Below, in pieces: positions 8,813 through 17,994 of a DNA stretch of 64,000 bases; position 1 is the stretch's first letter; each line of letters starts with the position of its first letter. This DNA is from Leptonema illini DSM 21528. Lineage in GTDB: Bacteria; Spirochaetota; Leptospiria; Leptospirales; Leptonemataceae. The position numbers and the translations under genes are program-made. The notes below the pieces were generated by a model, which was not told the DNA's origin, made no database searches, and was given only the letters and a program-made list of their open reading frames with translations. The stretch covers positions 2,854,983 through 2,918,982 of the forward strand of contig NZ_JH597773.1 of NCBI RefSeq assembly GCF_000243335.1, in the 5' to 3' direction.

Positions 8813-10801
8813 ATGACGATGAGACGGAAGGGGCTCCTGTTTTTCCAGACCATTATACTGATTGGCTCTCTATTTCATTTTCTGACGCTGACCATCTCCG
8901 GGAACGCCCCATCCTCCTTCTGGCTTCCTGTTCTCGTCAGCGGGGGCTATCTTGTCTTTCGATATCGTTCAGAGTTTTTCCGGTCCGATTACGCCATCCC
9001 TCTCCTCACAGCTTCCGTCCTGATATCTTCTACGATCGCAGATCATTTGCTGAATGCCGTTCCCTTTGAAACAAACGTCCGGATTCAAACCGCCTACAGG
9101 CAATTTCAGTCCCTGTTACTGCTAACGATTCCCATTCTTGTCACAGTCCATGGAGAACGGAGTAAAGACATCAAATCAATGCTGGTATTCGGTCTTTGCC
9201 TCCAGCTCCTGCCCCCCTATAGCTACGCCATGATGACACAGTTCCTTACTCCTTCCTACGGAAGAATTGTAGTACTGTTCTATATCCTGATGACGCTGCC
9301 GGGTACAAGCATCCGCTTGAATCGTCGCATTCTGGCCGCGCTGGTGATGATGCCGTTCGTAGCCCTTCCATCGCTTTTCTACGGGCATTCTCCGGGTAAC
9401 ACGGTCGATCATATCGTCACCTCTTTGCTATTCGTCTTAGCTGCCATGGTTCTCTCGACGCTCTCAGAGAGAGGCACGGATAGGCTCATCAATCTCGTCG
9501 TCGCCACGCAGATTTTGCATGTTCTATTCTCCATCGTTATTCCAGGTTTATATGCCATTAACAGCAACGTAACGGCAATGGGAGCAGAAGGAGTAATGAT
9601 TCTGGCTCTCTATCGTTTCACGCGCGGTCGCTGTTTATCAGCCGTTCTGATTGGGACGCTCATCATCATCGCCGTTCTGATTCTTATGGTTAGAATCGAA
9701 GCCGCAACAGGATTTGTTGCCGCCCTGGCGGGAGCATTAATCTTCCTGTATATGCAATTCCTGCATCACCGGTTACCGGTCTGGTGGCGCCCTTTCCTTC
9801 TTCCTGTCGGGTTAACCCTGACCATCGCCGGTGCTCTCTACTATCTTTTTCTCGTCTCAGAAAGCCCCTCAATCCAGATACGTCGCCTGCTATGGGAGTT
9901 GACCTTATCGGGCACGACGCAATCCGGAATCACAACGCTGCTTGGAACTGGAGATTTTGGCCCGCACCATTTTTTTCTTTTCAGGCATTTGAATAGAGCT
10001 TTGCTATCTTCAGATATGCTGCTCATTCAGAGCGAACCTCATACTATCGGCCAACACCCGCATAACGATTTCTTACTGATGCTCTATGGGGGTGGACTGC
10101 TATTCTCACTCCTTTCCGGATTTCTGCTTCTGCGGACGTTGCTGTCCTCCCTGATCAAGGACACTCCCGCGAGCGCAATGTCCGCTGCCCTCATGGCATC
10201 TATCGTCATCCACAGCCTTACCGAACCTTACACGACATCTCCTGCGACAGGATTTCTGTTCTTTGCAGGTGTCATTCTGTACTGGAAACAATTCCCTGAA
10301 GCTCCGATCAGCATTGGCAGAATCGTAATTCCTGTTGCCCTGGCACTGCTCTTTCTTATGACTACGGCCATACTGCATGCTCCTGTCGTCCATTTCTGGA
10401 AGGAGAATACGGCTGTATTATTCGAAATTCAATCAGATCAAAAGGTCTCCCCCTTACAGGCGGAAAGACTCAATGCGGCGACGAGCGCGCTAAAGCGTAT
10501 CGAGCTGTTAGCGATATTGCAGCCGTGGGAATCCGATCTTTTCAGACAGAAAGGCGATCTGTTAACTGCCATTGCGTCGACGACAGGAGGCGTTCAGGAG
10601 CACCAGAGTGGATTTGACGCATACTGCACGGCATTCAAACTGCGCTCCTCACCGATTCACTTACAGAGATTGAAGAACGCGCATCTATCCACTGATCGGA
10701 ACAGACGCTGCCTCGATATGAGTATGGACGAACTGGAAAAATCTTATGATCCTTACGGCCTGATGCACTTCCTTCAGACGGTTCCCGGAGAAAAGCAATG
10801 A
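8813..10801 (+). CDS. O-antigen ligase/polymerase-like membrane protein (first copy)
   Basis: A 662-residue multispanning membrane protein. About ten to twelve hydrophobic segments fill the first 500 residues. A periplasmic-type motif QHPHNDFLLMLYGGGLL, followed by further membrane helices, matches the HxxN region of the O-antigen ligase/Wzy_C superfamily (WaaL, PglL and polymerases). The last 150 residues are soluble and contain helices and Cys residues. It may join or polymerise surface glycans on the periplasmic side. The ATG at 8813 is preceded by GAGG at 8800-8803; the TTG at 8804 would place that site too close. Its stop overlaps the start of the next gene (ATGA), forming a three-gene operon. 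Confidence 0.72.
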   Translation: MTMRRKGLLFFQTIILIGSLFHFLTLTISGNAPSSFWLPVLVSGGYLVFRYRSEFFRSDYAIPLLTASVLISSTIADHLLNAVPFETNVRIQTAYRQFQSLLLLTIPILVTVHGERSKDIKSMLVFGLCLQLLPPYSYAMMTQFLTPSYGRIVVLFYILMTLPGTSIRLNRRILAALVMMPFVALPSLFYGHSPGNTVDHIVTSLLFVLAAMVLSTLSERGTDRLINLVVATQILHVLFSIVIPGLYAINSNVTAMGAEGVMILALYRFTRGRCLSAVLIGTLIIIAVLILMVRIEAATGFVAALAGALIFLYMQFLHHRLPVWWRPFLLPVGLTLTIAGALYYLFLVSESPSIQIRRLLWELTLSGTTQSGITTLLGTGDFGPHHFFLFRHLNRALLSSDMLLIQSEPHTIGQHPHNDFLLMLYGGGLLFSLLSGFLLLRTLLSSLIKDTPASAMSAALMASIVIHSLTEPYTTSPATGFLFFAGVILYWKQFPEAPISIGRIVIPVALALLFLMTTAILHAPVVHFWKENTAVLFEIQSDQKVSPLQAERLNAATSALKRIELLAILQPWESDLFRQKGDLLTAIASTTGGVQEHQSGFDAYCTAFKLRSSPIHLQRLKNAHLSTDRNRRCLDMSMDELEKSYDPYGLMHFLQTVPGEKQ

Positions 10802-12411
10802 AACGTTCTTTTCTCGCGGTAATCGTTGTTCTGGTCGCTGTATGGACTTTCCAGTATACAGAATACCTGACGACCATATACTTCGGTAAACCTCTGCTAA
10901 CGGGAAGCATAGCGTTTGCGCTGACCATGATAGGGGTGCTATTTCAGAGCAAAAAGGGACAGGCTTTTTTTCCGAGAGTCGCAGAAAGGCAGGCATGGAT
11001 CCGCTACCTTCCGGCAGTTGCTGCCATTGCTCTGCTGTTGCTTCTGCCTGCGCAGCGTATGGAAGAGCCGCCCGTCGGCCCTGGAGACAGCCTTCATCTC
11101 GTTGAATTCATCCCGGTTTTTTCGGAACTCTACGGTTACCTGACGACGCCTGACGAACTGCTTGAGCTTTTCGTTCGTTCCAAACTCTTCCTCCTGCTCC
11201 AGCCGGTAACGGAGGCCCGGAACGCCATCGGGCTTTACAGCTATTTTGCAGGATTGGTCCATCTCGCCGCTGTAATCTTCTTTCTCAAGAACCGACAGGA
11301 CTGGATGAGCGGATGGCTTATCCTTTTCTTTACGCCCGTCATGGCTCTTTATGCCGGTTATGTGGAGAGTTACTCAATGGCCCGGGCCCTTATTTTCACC
11401 ACGATCGTTTCTGGCTGGACGGCCATCAACCAGCGCGCCAGCCGCGCAAGGAACCTATGGGTAGTAGCGGCAGCAGCGACCGCTGCAATCGCTGTTCTGC
11501 ATCACCTGCTTGCTGGATTAATGCTACCCGCTCTCATCTATCTCATCTGGCAAATCTCCAATCGCGAGAGTAAAACCTTCCTCCGTCTGTCGTTAGTCGC
11601 CGGCCTGACGGGTATATGCATTATCTCAGCCGTATATCTCGGTTTCCTTTTTTCTTCTCACTCGGGTCTCGTCTTTGCAGAAAGTCATGTCGGAACCGAT
11701 GGAATGATGCCTGCCGGCAAACTCCTTTCCCCACGTAATCTGAGCAAGATGGCCGGACTTCTCTTCGCGACTCCGACATTTCTGATCTTATTGTTTTCCA
11801 ATCCAACGGAAAAAATTCAGGACAAACAGGATGCGTCGATCCGGCGTTTTCTGTGGATATCAACCGTGCCCTTTTTACTGCATGCATTCCTGTGGAATGC
11901 GGCCATTGGTATGCCGGCCGATTGGGATCTCTTCACTTTTTTTGCTGTTCCCCTATCTCTGCTGGTTTATCACAACCTTTCGCAAATTCACATTCATCGG
12001 ATCCTCAAAGCGGTGCTGCTGCCTTTACTGACAGCGCTTCCCGGTATTCTCTGGCTTTGCTGGCTGAACGAAACAACGCCGGCCACTCTGAAAAACAGGC
12101 AGTACATTGCCTATATCGAGACTTCAGTAATACCCGTCCTGAAAGAAGACAGGCTGCTGGCTCAGCTTCCAATGAAACGACAGAAAATGTATCTGCGACT
12201 GAGACTGTTTGAAGAAAAGGCCCGTTTCAGATTGAGGCAGATGCCGGTCAGCCAGGATCGGCAGAAAGCCGAGCAGGATCTTTCAAAGGGTATGCAGACA
12301 TTCCATTCGGGACTACTCGAATCTGATGCCATTTTTGAAGCGAGGATCGCAGAAACGCAGAAATATCTGTTTCCAGTCTACCAATTCTTGCAGGCGCAGA
12401 ACAGCGAATGA
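10798..12411 (+). CDS. Polytopic membrane protein, GT-C-like, unknown
   Basis: A 537-residue membrane protein with about ten predicted helices and a charged, largely helical C-terminal tail (from about residue 430). GYVESYSM after an ALYAG stretch and PADWDLFTF near residue 380 resemble features of lipid-linked sugar transferases of the GT-C fold (where forms such as PRDWD occur), but I cannot place it in a named family with certainty. It starts and ends with ATGA overlaps to two O-antigen-ligase-like genes, so a role in surface glycan assembly is inferred from context. AT content looks higher than in neighbouring housekeeping genes. Confidence 0.6.
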   Translation: MKRSFLAVIVVLVAVWTFQYTEYLTTIYFGKPLLTGSIAFALTMIGVLFQSKKGQAFFPRVAERQAWIRYLPAVAAIALLLLLPAQRMEEPPVGPGDSLHLVEFIPVFSELYGYLTTPDELLELFVRSKLFLLLQPVTEARNAIGLYSYFAGLVHLAAVIFFLKNRQDWMSGWLILFFTPVMALYAGYVESYSMARALIFTTIVSGWTAINQRASRARNLWVVAAAATAAIAVLHHLLAGLMLPALIYLIWQISNRESKTFLRLSLVAGLTGICIISAVYLGFLFSSHSGLVFAESHVGTDGMMPAGKLLSPRNLSKMAGLLFATPTFLILLFSNPTEKIQDKQDASIRRFLWISTVPFLLHAFLWNAAIGMPADWDLFTFFAVPLSLLVYHNLSQIHIHRILKAVLLPLLTALPGILWLCWLNETTPATLKNRQYIAYIETSVIPVLKEDRLLAQLPMKRQKMYLRLRLFEEKARFRLRQMPVSQDRQKAEQDLSKGMQTFHSGLLESDAIFEARIAETQKYLFPVYQFLQAQNSE

Positions 12412-14336
12412 AGATATTGTGTGCAACGGCAATCGCAATACTCGCAGCCGCTATTCTGCCATACTATCCGATTAAGCTATTCGCCCTGATTGCAACCGGG
12501 CTGATAGCCTTTTCCTTGCTTGCATGGAGATTTCCCGCTCAAGGCGCATTTTTTCTTTTCTTCGCCACTCCTTTCTTCGGGAACCATCCAGGCGGCCGCT
12601 TCATGGAACTCTTTCCGCTGCTTTCGTCTGTCTGGACTATCATGAGCACAGGCAAGGATGGACTGAGGTTGAGCCGGCGATTTATGCATTTATATGGGCT
12701 CTATTTGGTTTTCTTGCTCCTTCCACTTGTTCTGCATCCGGTTTTTTTCGCAGCTGCATCATTTTATAAGAACGGCTTCTTCTATCTACTTAATGCAAAC
12801 GAACACAGCCCTCTTTATCCTTTACAGCAGACAGTCTGGCTTGCTTTGATTCCGATTCTTGCTGCTACAGTAAAGCCTTATTATCAACATGTCATCGCGG
12901 GTATAGCGAGCGCCTTCGCTCTTACGATTGTCATTGGCATATTCGAAATTCAACTTCCTTTTTTCGCCGACATGCTTGACCGTGCGCATATTTTTCTCGA
13001 TGGCTATGTCGATCGCACTCACCCTCACCGAATAACTTTTGGACAACATTTCTTCGAATGGCTAACCCATTCTCCGAATTCTCTTTTCTGGAATCGCAGC
13101 TGGCATGCCGTCTTCATCATAGCCTCGCTTCCTTTCGCAAGCCTTTTCCTCTATGAAAGAGTGACCGGGGCAACACCTTTGCGTCAACGGTTCGTCTTCA
13201 TCTTTTCCTCGATTCTTCTGACGTTCTATCTGATCGCCGTTGGAGCGCGCGGGGCGCTCTTCTCCTGGTCTGCCTTTCTCTTCGTTGCCGGCATCGGGTG
13301 GATTCTCAGCAGATCGTCCTCTCGCCTTATTTATGCTCTTCCGTACATCGCCATTGTCGGCACTTTCCTTCTTCAGCTCGTCGTTCCCATTCTAATCGTG
13401 TTCACGGAACAGGGAAGAACAGAATTTCGTTATCCTCAGTTTGCCGCTGCATTCAAAATCTTCGCCATGTTCCCTCTCACAGGCGGTGGAACGGAATCCT
13501 ACGGCTACTATAACAATTTCTTTCTAAGAGCAGCCGCCGAGGCGGTCAAGCATGGCTCCTCTCATAATCAGCTGCTTCAAATCGCCGTCGGCAACGGCCT
13601 TCTCGGAATCCTTTTCTATTTCGGATTGTTGATCGGGTTTTCCAACGAAATCCGCAAACGCATGATAGCGACAGACCTGGCTTCTACTCCATTCATTCTG
13701 ATAACGGCTGGTATGGCCTCTGCTATAGTATACGGAAGTGTCCAGGAATGGAACTACTTGCGACCGGTCATGCTGATGTGGACAATGCTTCTCTACCTTC
13801 CGTGGCATTATCAAACGGAGAACAGATCGCCTGAAGCAAACCGGTGGTGGGTCCTAACTCCGCTCTGTATTCTTGCGCTGTTATTCAGCTACAGATCGCT
13901 TCCGGATTCTGAGTTTTTTCGGGCCACTGATCAGGCCTTTACCAAACAGATTGAAGCCCCGACCGGCGATAATAACTCCGATGTCTCATCGAAGGCCTTC
14001 ACTCCGACAGCCCCCTGGCTGGGCGTGGAATACGTCGATCCCGATCGCTTTGTTATCATGCAGGGAGAATCCCACATCCTTCTACCCTCTGAGTTGCAGA
14101 TCGGAAAAATCACGTCTCTGCGCGAAGACACGGAAGTAATCTCTGTATGGAGCCGCGCAGAGAAAGGCCGCTATCTGAGAATCCGATGTCATAGTACCAG
14201 CCCGGACCTTCGCGGTGATTTCGACGCGCGCAGGCTCTGCGCTGAAATCACGATCCCCGAGAGCACGAAGTTTTTTCAGTCGCTCGAACGGCCGGCCCTT
14301 TACAGAGAAAGAACAAAGCAGAGGGGTCTTTTTTAG
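12408..14336 (+). CDS. O-antigen ligase/polymerase-like membrane protein (second copy)
   Basis: A 642-residue protein with many membrane segments. GARGALFSWSAF and KHGSSHNQLLQIAVGNGLLGILFYFGLLIGF match the Wzy_C/O-antigen ligase core, including the conserved Arg and the HN pair. The last 150 residues (after about 495) are hydrophilic and probably periplasmic. It begins with an ATGA overlap from the preceding gene. Little sequence is shared with the first copy outside the core motifs, so the two are not recent duplicates. One could act as polymerase and the other as ligase, but this is inference. No glycosyltransferases, flippase or sugar-nucleotide genes lie nearby. Confidence 0.75.
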   Translation: MKILCATAIAILAAAILPYYPIKLFALIATGLIAFSLLAWRFPAQGAFFLFFATPFFGNHPGGRFMELFPLLSSVWTIMSTGKDGLRLSRRFMHLYGLYLVFLLLPLVLHPVFFAAASFYKNGFFYLLNANEHSPLYPLQQTVWLALIPILAATVKPYYQHVIAGIASAFALTIVIGIFEIQLPFFADMLDRAHIFLDGYVDRTHPHRITFGQHFFEWLTHSPNSLFWNRSWHAVFIIASLPFASLFLYERVTGATPLRQRFVFIFSSILLTFYLIAVGARGALFSWSAFLFVAGIGWILSRSSSRLIYALPYIAIVGTFLLQLVVPILIVFTEQGRTEFRYPQFAAAFKIFAMFPLTGGGTESYGYYNNFFLRAAAEAVKHGSSHNQLLQIAVGNGLLGILFYFGLLIGFSNEIRKRMIATDLASTPFILITAGMASAIVYGSVQEWNYLRPVMLMWTMLLYLPWHYQTENRSPEANRWWVLTPLCILALLFSYRSLPDSEFFRATDQAFTKQIEAPTGDNNSDVSSKAFTPTAPWLGVEYVDPDRFVIMQGESHILLPSELQIGKITSLREDTEVISVWSRAEKGRYLRIRCHSTSPDLRGDFDARRLCAEITIPESTKFFQSLERPALYRERTKQRGLF

Positions 14337-14427
14337 TTGCCGCTGGGCTTCGTCTCGATTTTTCTATACGAGATGCAGGTTTGCCGTCGGCAGACTTTCG
14401 ATAACGGCCGGAGTCGCACCGAAAACC

Positions 14428-14979
14428 ATGAAGTTTCGTTTAAACAAGAGAGAAGTAACCGATCTACTGAAAGAAAAGGGGATTAACCCGACGGCACAGC
14501 GAGTCGAAATCGCACATCTCCTGTATCAGAAGCCGCAGCATCTTTCTGCCGACGAAATCCTGAGCCTGCTGAATGCCGAATACGAACAGGTAAGCCAGGC
14601 GACGGTTTACAACACGCTGAAGCTTTTTGTCGACAAGAAAGTCGTGCGCGAGCTGATCTTCTCGTCTGACCGCATCTACTACGATTCCAACACCATCCCG
14701 CATCATCATTTTGTCGACATCGATACGGGTCGAATCTTCGATATTCCGCTCTGCATTATTCCCGTTCCTGAACTGGATCGACTGAATATGGGCGATGCTC
14801 AGATTCTTGAAACGACGCTCGTCCTTCGCGGGCGTTTTCCGCACCGCGAAACCCATGTTCAGATCCAGAACGATCTATCCGATCACGTCGTTAAGAACGG
14901 CGAACGCTGCGCCCGCGAATCGGGCATGAATACAGGCATCGAGATCGGCCAGCCGTCGCTAAAAAGCACGGCCAGCTGA
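14428..14979 (+). CDS. perR: Fur family regulator, PerR-like
   Basis: A 183-residue metal-dependent transcription factor. The N-terminal winged helix (INPTAQRVEIAHLLYQKPQHLSADEI) and the hinge (YEQVSQATVYNTLKLF) are typical Fur-family. The metal-site region is YYDSNTIPHHHFVDIDTG, with His at about 92-94. No CxxC structural zinc motif is present, a trait I recall for Leptospira PerR, whose corresponding region (YDSN-HHHH-DEKTGEIYD) is very similar. A peroxide-sensing role is therefore likely. The C-terminus is longer than usual by about 30 residues. Start ATG at 14428; the longer frame upstream overlaps the preceding gene. A cytochrome c peroxidase gene, a known type of PerR target in Leptospira, lies about 1 kb away. 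Confidence 0.82.
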   Translation: MKFRLNKREVTDLLKEKGINPTAQRVEIAHLLYQKPQHLSADEILSLLNAEYEQVSQATVYNTLKLFVDKKVVRELIFSSDRIYYDSNTIPHHHFVDIDTGRIFDIPLCIIPVPELDRLNMGDAQILETTLVLRGRFPHRETHVQIQNDLSDHVVKNGERCARESGMNTGIEIGQPSLKSTAS

Positions 14980-15098
14980 AACGCCTGCTTCGTCTCCCTC
15001 ACCGCCAGGTGTCTCATGCACTGCCTCAGAATGCAATATCGAGCGTGCCGGGCCGCCTGAATGCTCGGCCGGGCTGCCTGTATGCAACCATAATACGA

Positions 15099-15890
15099 TC
15101 AGTGCTTCTTACGAATGAGCCAGTCCAGCAAGCCCGGAGCGAGAACCCTGGCCAGATAGATAAACCTTCCCGTGAAGTTCGTGAAGACGCAGCGGCGGTC
15201 TGATTCGATGGCCTTGCGAAAGATGCGTGCCACCGCTTCGGGGGTTTTCGCGTTCGAAGCCTGCTCTTCTTGAATCGGCCGACCGTCGGCGCCGATGCCC
15301 GATGTGCGCAGCGATGTGGCTACATACCCGGGGTAGAAGATAGCTGTTGTAATGGCGTCATCGCGCAGTTCGTGAGCGATGCTCTCTACAAAGGCCTGTG
15401 CCGCGGCCTTGCTGGCGCTGTAACCGAAACGCTCGCTGATGCCATACAACCCCGAAGGGGTCGAGATAAGAACGATCTTTTTCTCGGCATCGGCCTTTTT
15501 CAGAAAGGGTAGAAAGGCGCGCACCGTTTCAACGGCACCGAAGAAATTCAGCTCCATAATGCGCCGTAATGCATCGCCAGTTGAGGCGTCAAAACGGCCA
15601 TGCATGGTCATACCGGCGTTCAGAACGAGCAGATGCAGTCCGTGATCCAGCACTTCTCTGAGAGCAACGGTAGCCTGCTGAAGAGACGTCGGATCAGTTA
15701 CATCACAGACAACTGTAATGGGACGCCGACCGCAGGCCGATTCCACCGCATCGGCTACGCGCTGTAGCTCATCGGCCCGACGGGCAAGCAACACACAGGT
15801 CATGCCGGCACGACTGAGTTCATGCGCCAGCGCCTCACCAATGCCCGATGAAGCTCCTGTAATGACTGCAAGGCGTCCTTTGATCTGCAT
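15099..15890 (-). CDS. SDR family oxidoreductase
   Basis: A short-chain dehydrogenase/reductase of about 263 residues from the ATG at 15890 (MQIKGRLAVITG). The NAD(P)-binding motif GASSGIG is near residues 11-17, NAG follows in VLNAGMTMHG, and the catalytic Tyr-Lys pair is in YSASKAAAQAF. The C-terminus is extended with a basic, partly hydrophobic tail (FTGRFIYLARVLAPGLLDWLIRKKH), a pattern seen in membrane-associated SDRs acting on lipids. The substrate is unknown. It sits alone between perR (converging) and the peroxidase gene, whose terminator lies just upstream. A longer form from 15923 would overlap that terminator. Confidence 0.85.
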   Translation of the reverse strand: MQIKGRLAVITGASSGIGEALAHELSRAGMTCVLLARRADELQRVADAVESACGRRPITVVCDVTDPTSLQQATVALREVLDHGLHLLVLNAGMTMHGRFDASTGDALRRIMELNFFGAVETVRAFLPFLKKADAEKKIVLISTPSGLYGISERFGYSASKAAAQAFVESIAHELRDDAITTAIFYPGYVATSLRTSGIGADGRPIQEEQASNAKTPEAVARIFRKAIESDRRCVFTNFTGRFIYLARVLAPGLLDWLIRKKH

Positions 15891-15929
15891 ATCTTTACTT
15901 TTCGCGCCGGATCCAGAAGTCAATGCCGT

Positions 15930-15956
15930 AAAAAAAAGGGCCGGCTACGCCGACCC
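15930..15956 (-). terminator. Intrinsic terminator of the cytochrome c peroxidase gene
   Basis: Read on the minus strand: GGGTCGGC, loop GTA, GCCGGCCC, then eight Ts. The stem is 8 bp with one G-T wobble. It lies about 60 bases after the stop of the minus-strand peroxidase gene and separates it from the downstream SDR gene. Confidence 0.85.
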
Positions 15957-16015
15957 TCTCTTGAATCAGAAGTCATAGCATCTACGGCCACAACTTCTAC
16001 GGTGATGGCTGTCTA

Positions 16016-17002
16016 TCAGCGATCCCTTTCTTTATCGGTGAGGGCGCCCAGGAAGGTCACGATCGACTTCACCTCTTCATCGCTGAGCTTCTTGTTCAGC
16101 TGTAAATGCGCCATCTGCTGAACCGCATCTTCGAGCGTAGCGGATGCGCCGTCATGGAAATACGGCGCCGTCAGTGCAACGTTACGCAGCGAAGGCACTT
16201 TGAAGAAGTACTTATCGGCGTCTTTCTTCGTAACGTCATAGCGACCGAGGTCCTTCGTATTCGCATATGGATTCAGAAGTCCCATTTTCTGATAGGAATT
16301 ACCGCCAAGCAGCGGGCCGTTATGGCACGACATACAACCGGCGTCCATAAAAGACTTCAGGCCTTTCTTCTCTTCGGCACTGAGCGCTTTAGCGTCACCG
16401 CCAAGGAAATCATCAAAGCGGTCTTTTGTGATCAGCGTCGATTCAAAGGCGGCGATAGCAAAGGCAAGGTTATCGTAGGTGATCGCTTCTTTCGCATCAG
16501 GGAAAGCTCCTTTAAAAAGCGTCTGATACTCTTCGATCGCGCCGATCTTTTTCACGACCGCCTCTTCGGAGGGCATGGCCATCTCAACGGGATTCAGGAT
16601 CGGCCCTTTTGCCTGCTCGGTGAGGTCGGCGGCACGGCCGTCCCAGAACTGAGCGAGGTGAAAGCCTGCGTTTAGAACGGTTGGCGAGTTACGGCCACCG
16701 ATCGTGCCCGCCGGAGCGCCGTTCGAAAACTGATTGTTATCGACGCCGCCGAGCTTCTCATCCACGCGGTGACAGGTATTGCATGATTGCGTATCGTTGA
16801 CAGAAAGACGAACGTCGAAATAGAGCTTCTTTCCGAGTTCGATCTGCTGCGGGGTAACCTTTTCAAAGCCGGGCATCACAGCCGGAAGCGGCTTGAAAAG
16901 CGTGCCGGCCCTTGTCATCAGTTCTTTCGTTTCTGCATCCGGACCGCATGATATAAGCAATCCGACCGTCAGAAATAGGGGAGAAATCAAAATCCTCTTC
17001 AT
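16016..17002 (-). CDS. Di-haem cytochrome c peroxidase, lipoprotein
   Basis: A 328-residue periplasmic peroxidase of the CCP/MauG family that reduces hydrogen peroxide with electrons from c-type cytochromes. The N-terminus is a lipoprotein signal with lipobox LLISC (Cys about residue 19). Two haem c attachment sites are visible: CNTCH (about residue 74) and CMSCH (about 222). The stretch GGRNSPTVLNAGFHLAQFWDGRA is characteristic of the family, and PYFHDGASATLEDAV near the C-terminus carries the usual distal features. Upstream, a TTAAGAA-ACA-TTCTAA imperfect palindrome at 17040-17055 could be a Fur-family operator; a PerR-like gene is close by. A strong terminator follows. Confidence 0.92.
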   Translation of the reverse strand: MKRILISPLFLTVGLLISCGPDAETKELMTRAGTLFKPLPAVMPGFEKVTPQQIELGKKLYFDVRLSVNDTQSCNTCHRVDEKLGGVDNNQFSNGAPAGTIGGRNSPTVLNAGFHLAQFWDGRAADLTEQAKGPILNPVEMAMPSEEAVVKKIGAIEEYQTLFKGAFPDAKEAITYDNLAFAIAAFESTLITKDRFDDFLGGDAKALSAEEKKGLKSFMDAGCMSCHNGPLLGGNSYQKMGLLNPYANTKDLGRYDVTKKDADKYFFKVPSLRNVALTAPYFHDGASATLEDAVQQMAHLQLNKKLSDEEVKSIVTFLGALTDKERDR

Positions 17003-17039
17003 AGAGGCGAACGATAATAATCTTCGATTGTGCGGTCAA

Positions 17040-17055
17040 TTAAGAAACATTCTAA
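17040..17055. promoter_or_regulatory. Candidate Fur/PerR-type operator
   Basis: TTAAGAA-ACA-TTCTAA, an AT-rich imperfect inverted repeat, is located 38 bases before the peroxidase start codon and between two divergent genes. AT-rich palindromes of this size are typical Fur/PerR targets. The assignment rests on shape and context only. Confidence 0.3.
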
Positions 17056-17118
17056 ATTTTCAATTTCCGAATAACCTTTTTTTATTGAATGAACGCCGTA
17101 GCGGTGGAGCATGCTCTC

Positions 17119-17994
17119 ATGAAGACAGTGGCGATGGTTGGCACAGGCATTATGGGTCGCGGCATGGCGATGAATCTGAAGAAGAACGGAGTTAGATTGA
17201 GACTCTTCTCGCGATCGCCCGACAAACTCGCCGATCTTCGCGATGAGAACTGTAGCATCTTCACATCGATCAGCGAAGCGGCGAGCGGAAGCGATCTTAC
17301 CGTAATCTGTTTGACCGAAGACGAAGTTGTGCGTATGGCCTTTTTTGAAAGCGAGCTGCTTGAGGCACGACCTGGCGCCATCATCGATACGGGAACGACG
17401 TCGCCCGAACTCACGCTTGAAATGGCCGACGCCGCAACATCGGCAAGTATCCCTTTTCTCGACGCCCCGATGACTGGAAGCAAACTCGCCGCAGCTGCCG
17501 GGCAGATCCTCTTCATGGTCGGAGGCGATGCCTCGCTCATTGAGAATTTCAGATTCTTCTTCGACGCCTGCGGGAAAAACGTTATCCATTGCGGCCCGGT
17601 TTCAAGCGGCCAGCGCGCGAAGATCGCCCTGAATATGGTTCAGGCCGGCCTCTTCCAGATCTACCTCGAAGGGTTCCATCTCGCCGTCCGCGATGGAGTC
17701 TCCGCCGACACACTGATGGAAATACTCAGCCAGTCCGCGGCCGCATCCCCTCTGCTCGATTTTAAAATGGGCTGCGTACTAAAGCGAGACTTTGAACCGC
17801 ATTTCGCGTTACGGAACATGAACAAAGATATGAACCACGCCATGCAGCGAGCACAGCAGCTTCATACGGCCATCCCGCTCAGCTCGACTCTGAAAAGCTT
17901 CTACGATGCCGGTCTGGCGGCCGGCCACGGCGAAGAAGACTTCTGCTCGCTCGCCCATATCATGGAAGCTCTGAATCATCAAAGGCTTCGCTGA
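17119..17994 (+). CDS. Beta-hydroxyacid dehydrogenase (3-hydroxyisobutyrate dehydrogenase family)
   Basis: An NAD(P)-dependent enzyme of 291 residues from the ATG at 17119, with GGAG ten bases upstream. The N-terminus MKTVAMVGTGIMGRGMAMNL is the family's nucleotide-binding signature. FLDAPMTGSKLAAAAGQILFMVGGD is the substrate-binding region, and the catalytic Lys is in AKIALNMV (about residue 168). Members reduce or oxidise small hydroxyacids or semialdehydes: 3-hydroxyisobutyrate, tartronate semialdehyde, glyoxylate, succinic semialdehyde. Which one applies cannot be decided. Its last 35 bases overlap the end of the converging AraC-type gene. Confidence 0.88.
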   Translation: MKTVAMVGTGIMGRGMAMNLKKNGVRLRLFSRSPDKLADLRDENCSIFTSISEAASGSDLTVICLTEDEVVRMAFFESELLEARPGAIIDTGTTSPELTLEMADAATSASIPFLDAPMTGSKLAAAAGQILFMVGGDASLIENFRFFFDACGKNVIHCGPVSSGQRAKIALNMVQAGLFQIYLEGFHLAVRDGVSADTLMEILSQSAAASPLLDFKMGCVLKRDFEPHFALRNMNKDMNHAMQRAQQLHTAIPLSSTLKSFYDAGLAAGHGEEDFCSLAHIMEALNHQRLR

